From positions 62,001-126,000 of the forward strand of contig NZ_VRTS01000004.1 in assembly GCF_008017755.1 (NCBI RefSeq): 64,000 bases of DNA, written 5' to 3'. Made by a program: the position numbers and the translations under genes. Positions 58,814 through 64,000 of the stretch are shown one piece after another (the first letter of the stretch is position 1; the number at the start of each line of letters is the position of its first letter). The notes under the pieces were generated by a model that made no database searches, was not told where the DNA came from, and saw only the letters and a list, made by a program, of their open reading frames with translations. Source of the DNA: Alkalisalibacterium limincola (GTDB lineage Bacteria; Pseudomonadota; Gammaproteobacteria; Xanthomonadales; Xanthomonadaceae).

Positions 58814-58966
58814 TCAATCCTTGTCGGGGTTGTCGTCTTCGAGCGGCAGGCGCGAGGCCGCGTCGAAGTCTTTCTTGCGCTTGGCGCTGAAGGCCCAGAT
58901 CGAGCCGCCGATGAAGGCGACCAGCAGGACCGCGGTGATGATGCCGTTGATGATTCCGACGTCCAT
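58814..58966 (-). CDS. ccoQ: cbb3 oxidase subunit CcoQ
   Basis: A 50-residue protein, ATG 58966 to TGA 58814. It has one transmembrane helix (GIITAVLLVAFIGGSIWAF) and a charged cytoplasmic tail (AKRKKDFDAASRLPL then EDDNPDKD), exactly the CcoQ/FixQ layout. CcoQ stabilises the complex, especially in oxygen. It is in the correct place in the ccoNOQP order, 7 bases after ccoO. Confidence 0.92.
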   Translation of the reverse strand: MDVGIINGIITAVLLVAFIGGSIWAFSAKRKKDFDAASRLPLEDDNPDKD

Positions 58967-58973
58967 GGCTGCC

Positions 58974-59588
58974 TCACTGTGCCCGGGGCGCATGGCGCCC
59001 CAGGCCCTGCAGGTAGGCGATCACCGCTTCCATCTCGGTGCGGCCCTCGACATCGGCGGGAACCGCCTCGACCTGCTCGTCGGTGTAGGGGTCGCCCAGG
59101 CGCTGCAATGCGCGGATGCGCCGCTGTACGCTGCGGCCGTCGAGCTCGCGCTCCTCGAGCCAGGGGTAGCCGGGCATGTTCGATTCCGGCACCACGTCGC
59201 GCGGATTGATCAGGTGCACGCGGTGCCACTCGTCGGAGTAGCGGCCGCCCACCCGGGCCAGGTCCGGGCCGGTGCGCTTGGAGCCCCACTGGAAGGGCCG
59301 GTCGTACACCGACTCCCCGGCCATCGAATAGTGGCCGTAGCGCTCGGACTCGAAGCGCAGCGTGCGCACCATCTGCGAATGGCAGTTGTAGCAGCCCTCG
59401 CGCACGTACACGTCGCGCCCTGCCAGCTCCAGCGCCGGGTAGGGCTCCACGCCCGGAAGCGGCTCCACCGCCTCGGCCTGGTACATCAGCGGGACGATCT
59501 CGGCGAGGCCGCCGAAGCTGATCACCACCGCGATCAACACCGCCATCAGGCCGACGTTCCTTTCAACTTTCTCGTGACTGTTTGCCAT
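58974..59588 (-). CDS. ccoO: cbb3 oxidase monoheme cytochrome c subunit CcoO
   Basis: A 204-residue membrane-anchored cytochrome with one N-terminal helix ([22 protein letters not shown]), the heme-binding [13 protein letters not shown] (about residue 66) and the axial Met in [10 protein letters not shown]. It shuttles electrons from CcoP to the catalytic subunit. Fourteen bases after ccoN. Confidence 0.97.
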   Translation of the reverse strand: MANSHEKVERNVGLMAVLIAVVISFGGLAEIVPLMYQAEAVEPLPGVEPYPALELAGRDVYVREGCYNCHSQMVRTLRFESERYGHYSMAGESVYDRPFQWGSKRTGPDLARVGGRYSDEWHRVHLINPRDVVPESNMPGYPWLEERELDGRSVQRRIRALQRLGDPYTDEQVEAVPADVEGRTEMEAVIAYLQGLGRHAPRAQ

Positions 59589-59601
59589 GTCCTCGGGCTC
59601 C

Positions 59602-61089
59602 TCAGGCGTGGCTGACGTGGTCGGCGGGGTCGAGCACCGGGCTTTCTTCGGCGTCGCGGGCCATCTGGAAGGTCTTGTAGACGTTCCATGCCATCACCAG
59701 CATGCCGGCCAGCACGATGACCCCACCCAGCAGGCGCACCAGGTAGTAGGGATAGGTGCGTGCCAGCGACTCCACGAAGGTGTAGGTCAGCGTTCCGTCT
59801 TCGTTCGCGGCGCGCCACATCAGGCCCTGCATGACGCCGGCGATCCACATCGAGGCGATGTAGAACAGCGTGCCGATCGTGTGCATCCAGAAGTGCAGGT
59901 CGATGAGCTTGATCGAGTACATCGACTTCAGGCCCAGCGTCATCGGATAGACCATGTACATCGCGCCGATCGTGATCATCGCCACCCAGCCCAGTGCACC
60001 TGCGTGCACGTGGCCCACCGTCCAGTCGGTGTAGTGGCTGAGCGCGTTGACGGTCTTGATCGACATCATCGGGCCCTCGAAGGTGGCGATCATGTAGAAG
60101 GAGATCGCCACGATGAGGAACTTGATGATCGGGTCGGTGCGCAGCTTGTGCCAGGCGCCAGACAGCGTCATGACGCCGTTGATCGCGCCGCCCCAGCTCG
60201 GCGCCAGCAGGATCAGGCTGAACACCATGCCGAGGTTCTGCGCCCAGTCGGGCAGCGCGGTGTACTGCAGGTGGTGCGGACCGGCCCACATGTAGATCGC
60301 GATCAGCGCCCAGAAGTGCACGATCGACAGGCGGTAGGAGTAGATCGGGCGGCCGACCTGCTTGGGCACGTAGTAGTACATGATCCCGAGGAAGCCGGCG
60401 GTCAGGAAAAAGCCGACCGCGTTGTGCCCGTACCACCACTGCACCATCGCATCCACCGCGCCGGTGTAGATCTGGTAGGACTTCCAGCCATCCGCCGGCA
60501 GCGCCAGGTTGTTGACGATGTGCAGCAGCGCGACGGCGATGATGAAGGCGGCGAAGAACCAGTTCGCCACGTATATGTGCGGGATGCGGCGCTTGGCGAT
60601 CGTGCCGAAGAACAGCACCGCGTAGGACACCCACACCACCGCGATGGCGATGTCGATCGGCCACTCCAGCTCCGCGTACTCCTTGCCCTGGGTGAAGCCC
60701 AGCGGCAGCGTGATCGCGGCGGCGACGATGATCAGTTGCCAGCCCCAGAACACGAAGCTGGCCAGCTTGTCGGAGATCAGCCGGACGTGGCAGGTGCGCT
60801 GGACCACGTGCAGGCTGGTGGCCATCAGCGCGGAGCCGCCAAAGGCGAAGATCACCGCATTGGTGTGCAGCGGGCGCAGCCGACCGTAGCTCAGCCAGGG
60901 AATGTCGAAGTTCAGCGACGGCCAGTACAGCTGGGCGGCGATGATCACGCCCACCAGCATGCCGACGATGCCCCAGACCAGGGTGGCGACGGCGAAGTGG
61001 CGGACGACCGTGTCGTTGTACGTCTCGTTGGGTGTCCGCGCGCGGCCCGATGGGGCCGCCGCGGGGGCAGGCTGCGTGGCGAGGTTCAT
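59602..61089 (-). CDS. ccoN: cbb3 oxidase catalytic subunit CcoN
   Basis: A 495-residue heme-copper oxidase subunit with about 12 transmembrane helices. Heme and copper ligands lie in [48 protein letters not shown] and [16 protein letters not shown]. It reduces oxygen to water with high affinity and pumps protons, the enzyme of microaerobic respiration. First gene of ccoNOQP; the upstream region carries an FNR-like box and a hairpin close to the start codon. Confidence 0.98.
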   Translation of the reverse strand: MNLATQPAPAAAPSGRARTPNETYNDTVVRHFAVATLVWGIVGMLVGVIIAAQLYWPSLNFDIPWLSYGRLRPLHTNAVIFAFGGSALMATSLHVVQRTCHVRLISDKLASFVFWGWQLIIVAAAITLPLGFTQGKEYAELEWPIDIAIAVVWVSYAVLFFGTIAKRRIPHIYVANWFFAAFIIAVALLHIVNNLALPADGWKSYQIYTGAVDAMVQWWYGHNAVGFFLTAGFLGIMYYYVPKQVGRPIYSYRLSIVHFWALIAIYMWAGPHHLQYTALPDWAQNLGMVFSLILLAPSWGGAINGVMTLSGAWHKLRTDPIIKFLIVAISFYMIATFEGPMMSIKTVNALSHYTDWTVGHVHAGALGWVAMITIGAMYMVYPMTLGLKSMYSIKLIDLHFWMHTIGTLFYIASMWIAGVMQGLMWRAANEDGTLTYTFVESLARTYPYYLVRLLGGVIVLAGMLVMAWNVYKTFQMARDAEESPVLDPADHVSHA

Positions 61090-61096
61090 TCCGGGT

Positions 61097-61117
61097 CCCC
61101 GGTGGCTGTTGCCGGGG
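61097..61117 (-). promoter_or_regulatory. Hairpin in the ccoN leader
   Basis: CCCCGG and CCGGGG pair across a 9-base loop, ending 7 bases before the ccoN ATG. The GGGGA stretch that would be the ribosome site lies in the stem, so folding could reduce translation. The effect is inferred. Confidence 0.35.
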
Positions 61118-61145
61118 ATTGTCCAAGGCCGGACGCCCCGGTCGC

Positions 61146-61159
61146 TTGACGCAGGTCAA
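61146..61159 (-). promoter_or_regulatory. FNR/ANR-type box upstream of ccoN
   Basis: TTGAC-GCAG-GTCAA is a perfect inverted repeat of the FNR/ANR site type (consensus TTGAT-N4-ATCAA, one symmetric change per half). It lies 57 bases upstream of the ccoN start, in line with class II activation in low oxygen by the FNR-type protein encoded at 51348. Confidence 0.75.
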
Positions 61160-61234
61160 GTTGGCGACTGGATCCGGATGGCGGGGCGCGTGCCCGGCGT
61201 GCAACCGGGGCGGCTGGGCCGGCGGGCGGCCGGT

Positions 61235-61930
61235 CTAGCCGAGCTCGAACAGGTCGCGGTACTTCCTGGCGAACGCATAGAGCTGCATGCGGCCGTCGAC
61301 GTCGAGCTTGTCGTAGACCGAGGTGAGGTGGTTGCGCAGCGTATGCTCGCTCATGCCCAGGCGTGCGGCCAGTTCGCGGTTGCGCACGCCGCCCGTTTGC
61401 CCGAGCGCCTCGACGATCTCGCGTTCGCGGCGGGTCAACTGCTGGATCAGCCGGACCTCCGGCGCCTCGGGTGCCGAGGCCGTCCGCGCGAGCTTGTCGA
61501 ACAGGCGCGCCGTGTTGCCGCGGTCGAGCCACAACTCCCCGGCGTTGATCTTCTCGATGGCGCGCAACAGCGTGTCGACAGGTTCGCTGGTGCTGACCAC
61601 GCCGCGGGCGCCCGCCAGGATGGCGGCATCGATGACCGGATCGGTTTCATCATCGGCCAGCAGCAGCACGTGCACGGCGCGCGCCGAAACCAGGTCCCGG
61701 ATCAGGCCCCCGCCCGGCCCGCAAAGCCTGGCATGGAGCACGATGACGTCGGGGGCCAGCGCCTCGACGAGCGACAGGGCATCGTCGGCGTCGTGGCACG
61801 AACCGGTCACCTCCATGGACGGTGCCCGCGCCTGGATCAGCTGGCGCACGCCCCAGGTCGCGATCCGGTGGGGGTCGATGAGGACGACCCGGATCCGCTC
61901 CGGCTTGTCTTGGCTTTGTTCCCGATCCAC
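61235..61930 (-). CDS. LuxR/NarL-family regulator with degenerate receiver domain
   Basis: A 231-residue protein with NarL-like architecture: a receiver-like domain (residues about 13-135) and a C-terminal LuxR helix-turn-helix (LTRREREIVEALGQTGGVRNRELAARLGMSEHTLRNHLTSVYDKLDV, given here only by its parts LTRREREIVE and SEHTLRNHL). The phosphoacceptor is missing: the motif reads VIVLHARLCG, with His66 where Asp should be. The conserved Thr/Ser and Lys are also replaced (LLLADD and VVSTSEP). Asp19 is kept. It cannot be phosphorylated in the usual way and may be ligand-controlled or constitutive. It lies 145 bases upstream of ccoN, same strand. Confidence 0.82.
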   Translation of the reverse strand: MDREQSQDKPERIRVVLIDPHRIATWGVRQLIQARAPSMEVTGSCHDADDALSLVEALAPDVIVLHARLCGPGGGLIRDLVSARAVHVLLLADDETDPVIDAAILAGARGVVSTSEPVDTLLRAIEKINAGELWLDRGNTARLFDKLARTASAPEAPEVRLIQQLTRREREIVEALGQTGGVRNRELAARLGMSEHTLRNHLTSVYDKLDVDGRMQLYAFARKYRDLFELG

Positions 61931-61956
61931 CAGGCCACTCCGTGCGATCTACGGGG

Positions 61957-62952
61957 CTAGAGCCAGCGGGCCCGGCGAAGCAGCACGAACACGCCACCGG
62001 CCAGGGCGGCCGTGACCACCACCACCGCATGGTAGCTGAACCGGCCGGCCAACTCGGGCATGTGTTCGAAGTTCATTCCATACCAGCTGGCGACCAGGGT
62101 CGGCACGGCGATCAGCGCCGCCCAGCCGGCCAGGCGCTTGACGATCTCGTTCTGGCGCACGTTGACCAAGGCCAGATTGGTGCTCATGGCGGCGGTGACC
62201 ATCTCTCGCAGCGTGTCGATCGCTTCGTTGATGCGCACGGCGTGGTCGAGCACGTCGCGGAAGTGAAGCCGCATCTCGCGTCGGACAAGGTCCGGGTGCA
62301 GGTTTACAAGCTGTCCGAGTATGTCCTGCAACGGTGCTACGGCCAGTCGCATCCTGGTCAGCTGTCGCTTCAACCGGTAAAGGCGCTTGATCGTGTCCCG
62401 GCTGTAGGTCTCGTCGAACACCGCGTCCTCGAGCGCATTGAGCTCGCCCTGATACTGGTCGATCAGTGGCAGCAGGTTGTCGACGATGAAGTCGAGAACG
62501 GAATAGAGGCCGTAACTGGGCCCCAACCGAAGTAGCTCAGGATGCTTTTCGGCGTGGGTGCGGACAGGAGCATAGGAAGTCGACTCGTCGTGGCGGACGG
62601 TGAGCAGGTAGCGCTTGCCGAGGAAGATGTGGGTTTCGCCGAACACGATGCCCTTGTCGCGTTCCTGGGCGGTGTGCGTGGCGATGAACAGCGACTCGCC
62701 GTAGGCCTCCAGCTTGGGGCGCTGGTGCGCCTTGTGGGCGTCCTCGACGGCCAGCGGGTGCAGTCCGAACCAGGCCTGGACCTTGGACATCAGGGCCTGG
62801 TCGGGCTCGTAAAGCCCCATCCAGACGAAGCCGCCGTCGTCGTCCTCCAGGACCGCCGGCACTTCTTCGGGGGCGAGGTCGCGGCCAGTGCCGCTGGCGT
62901 CGTAGGCGCGGCACGATGCCATGCCGGCGGGGAGCGGGGCAGGTGAGGTCAT
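61957..62952 (-). CDS. corA: CorA-family magnesium/cobalt transporter
   Basis: A 331-residue pentameric channel. A large cytoplasmic N-terminal domain (VWMGLYEPDQALMSKVQAWFGLHPLAVEDA) and a long helix (about 200-275) are followed by two C-terminal transmembrane helices. The selectivity motif GMNFEHMPEL (YGMN, about residue 297) between them is present. A basic C-terminus (LLRRARWL) is usual. It takes up Mg2+ (and Co2+/Ni2+) down the electrochemical gradient. Start ATG at 62952 follows a DUF4105 gene, 32 bases away on the same strand. Confidence 0.95.
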   Translation of the reverse strand: MTSPAPLPAGMASCRAYDASGTGRDLAPEEVPAVLEDDDGGFVWMGLYEPDQALMSKVQAWFGLHPLAVEDAHKAHQRPKLEAYGESLFIATHTAQERDKGIVFGETHIFLGKRYLLTVRHDESTSYAPVRTHAEKHPELLRLGPSYGLYSVLDFIVDNLLPLIDQYQGELNALEDAVFDETYSRDTIKRLYRLKRQLTRMRLAVAPLQDILGQLVNLHPDLVRREMRLHFRDVLDHAVRINEAIDTLREMVTAAMSTNLALVNVRQNEIVKRLAGWAALIAVPTLVASWYGMNFEHMPELAGRFSYHAVVVVTAALAGGVFVLLRRARWL

Positions 62953-62984
62953 GGCCGGATCATAGCCTCCAGCCCTGTTGATTC

Positions 62985-64000
62985 CTAAACCTGGGGGGGC
63001 TGTGCCGGCGCGGCGGGTCCGTTGGCTGTGTAGACCTTCAACAATGCCAGGTGGAGCGGCAACAAAAGCACGATCCAGTCGAGGTTGTCCTGTAACCGGA
63101 ACGGCAGGAAGCTCACGAAGACCGCGAGCCCCGCCAACGCTGCCACCAGCTGCAGCACCCGCAGGAACAACCGGCCCGGGCGGCGGCCCCGGGCGTGAGC
63201 CAGCGCACCCGGCAACAGCAGCAGGCATAGCGGGCTGACCAGCAGCAGGTTCTCGTTGCCCCAGGCCGATCGGTGTTCGGTCAGGCCCCACAGCGCGGCC
63301 AGGCCCAGCCCGGCCAGTCCACACGCGGTCCAGAAAGCGAAGGCCAGGCCGGCCAGCATCCGCGGGCGCTGCCGTGCAAGCGCCAGCGCGCCGATCGCCA
63401 ATACGAGTCCCGCGAACGCGAAGCGCGGCCACCAGCGGGGTGGCTCGACCGGCGGCGCGTCGATACGGTGCGGCAGCAACGCCTCCTCCGCCACGACCAG
63501 GGGCGTTCCGGCAGCGGTGCGCACCTCGCGCAGGCTGTCGCGCAGCCGCATCGGCACGAAGGCCTCGTCCCAGCGCGACAGCGGCCGGTCGGCATAGTCC
63601 GACAGGCCCAGGTGCATGCCCAGGCCCATCCAGGGCAGCCCGCCGCCCAGGCGCAGCGACTCCATGCGGTAGGTCAGCCCCTGGGATCGACCCGAGAGTT
63701 GCCGGGCCAAGGCACGTCGAGCGCCGTGTCCAGCGCATCACGCACCCGGGTCGAGCAGTTGTCGGTGAAGTAGTCGTACTCGTAGACGGCGTTCTCGGGC
63801 CGTGCGTTCCAGGCAAGGAATCGTGCCAGGCCTTCGGCGGCACCGGGTTCCATGTCCAGCCACTGCAGGGTGACGCCGCGGCCTTCCTCGCGGTAATAGG
63901 CCAGGTCCTGCGACATCGGCAGGGCCACGAGCCGGTAGTACATGCGGCCCCTGAGGAAGTTGAGCAGGAAGCCCGGCTCGTCGAAGTCGAAGAAGCCGTA
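62985..64000 (-). CDS. DUF4105 / Lnb-type membrane protein (5' end beyond window, one frameshift)
   Basis: The visible part has a periplasmic DUF4105 (Lnb N-terminal) domain with EPGFLLNFLRGRMYYRLV and the typical YFTDNCSTRVRDALD (conserved Asn-Cys-Ser). After it come about four transmembrane helices (about 140 residues, including LLVSPLCLLLLPGAL and LVAALAGLAVFVSFLP). Near 63695 one base is missing; RQLSGRSQGLTYRMESLRLGG continues the domain in the next frame. The function of DUF4105 proteins is unknown, though the Cys-dependent domain resembles NlpC/P60-type enzymes. The start codon lies to the right of the window. Confidence 0.78.

Overview
The window is a GC-rich, densely packed chromosomal segment of a gammaproteobacterium. 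The best fit is the Lysobacterales (Xanthomonadales) or a close relative such as Wenzhouxiangella. Support comes from a fused aspartokinase-diaminopimelate decarboxylase, an adjacent MurL/MurD2 pair (the Xanthomonas-type route to D-Glu in peptidoglycan), a eukaryote-like class I fructose-bisphosphate aldolase next to pgk and pyk, a histone H1-like Lys/Ala-rich protein and many secreted peptidases. Genus-level placement is not possible from this sequence alone. I see no prophage, insertion sequence, CRISPR array or rRNA; there is one tRNA gene.

Layout. 1-613: 5' end of an acetyl-CoA hydrolase family gene running off the left edge. 0.7-5.9 kb: OmpW porin, then a sulfur/redox island (two YeeE/YedE half-transporters, an ArsR-type BigR-like repressor, rhodanese, a remnant of an RND pump, a c-heme lipoprotein, OsmC, TrxC and a Blh-like persulfide dioxygenase) with a shared operator-like sequence at two promoters. 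5.9-17.5 kb: S1/P1 nuclease, gapA, the H1-like protein, a Ser/Thr dehydratase, an aldehyde dehydrogenase, a subtilisin, then pgk, pyk and fba, so most of lower glycolysis. 17.7-29.3 kb: RND efflux pair, a TrmH-family methyltransferase, two peptidases, MscL, an FAH-family hydrolase, a Rieske protein and an SLC13 permease. 29.4-36.5 kb: trmB, thiG, thiS, tRNA-Gly(CCC), rimB-rimK, a two-component system and metF. 36.7-47.7 kb: ABC-F ATPase, PhzF, the lysAC-murL-murD2 operon, dienelactone hydrolase, ispB and ssb. 47.8-51.2 kb: YfcC-type carrier and an S9 peptidase. 51.3-61.2 kb: an FNR-type regulator and the whole cbb3 oxidase locus (ccoNOQP, a small membrane protein, ccoGHIS, a TauE-like protein), preceded by an FNR-like box. 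61.2-64 kb: an atypical LuxR-family regulator, CorA and the partial gene of a DUF4105 protein.

How the genes work together. Three blocks stand out. The sulfur island should sense and oxidise persulfides and sulfide. The lysAC-murL-murD2 operon puts three peptidoglycan-precursor activities on one overlapping transcript. The cbb3 block holds structural, assembly and copper-loading genes plus the probable oxygen sensor controlling them.

Caveat. About 20 single- or two-base indels break otherwise well-conserved genes, among them pyk, lysAC, murD2 and the RND pump. Restoring a short repeat unit restores each frame, and corrected lengths come out as whole codons. I read these as sequencing or assembly errors rather than real gene decay, and give coordinates for the whole reconstructed genes.
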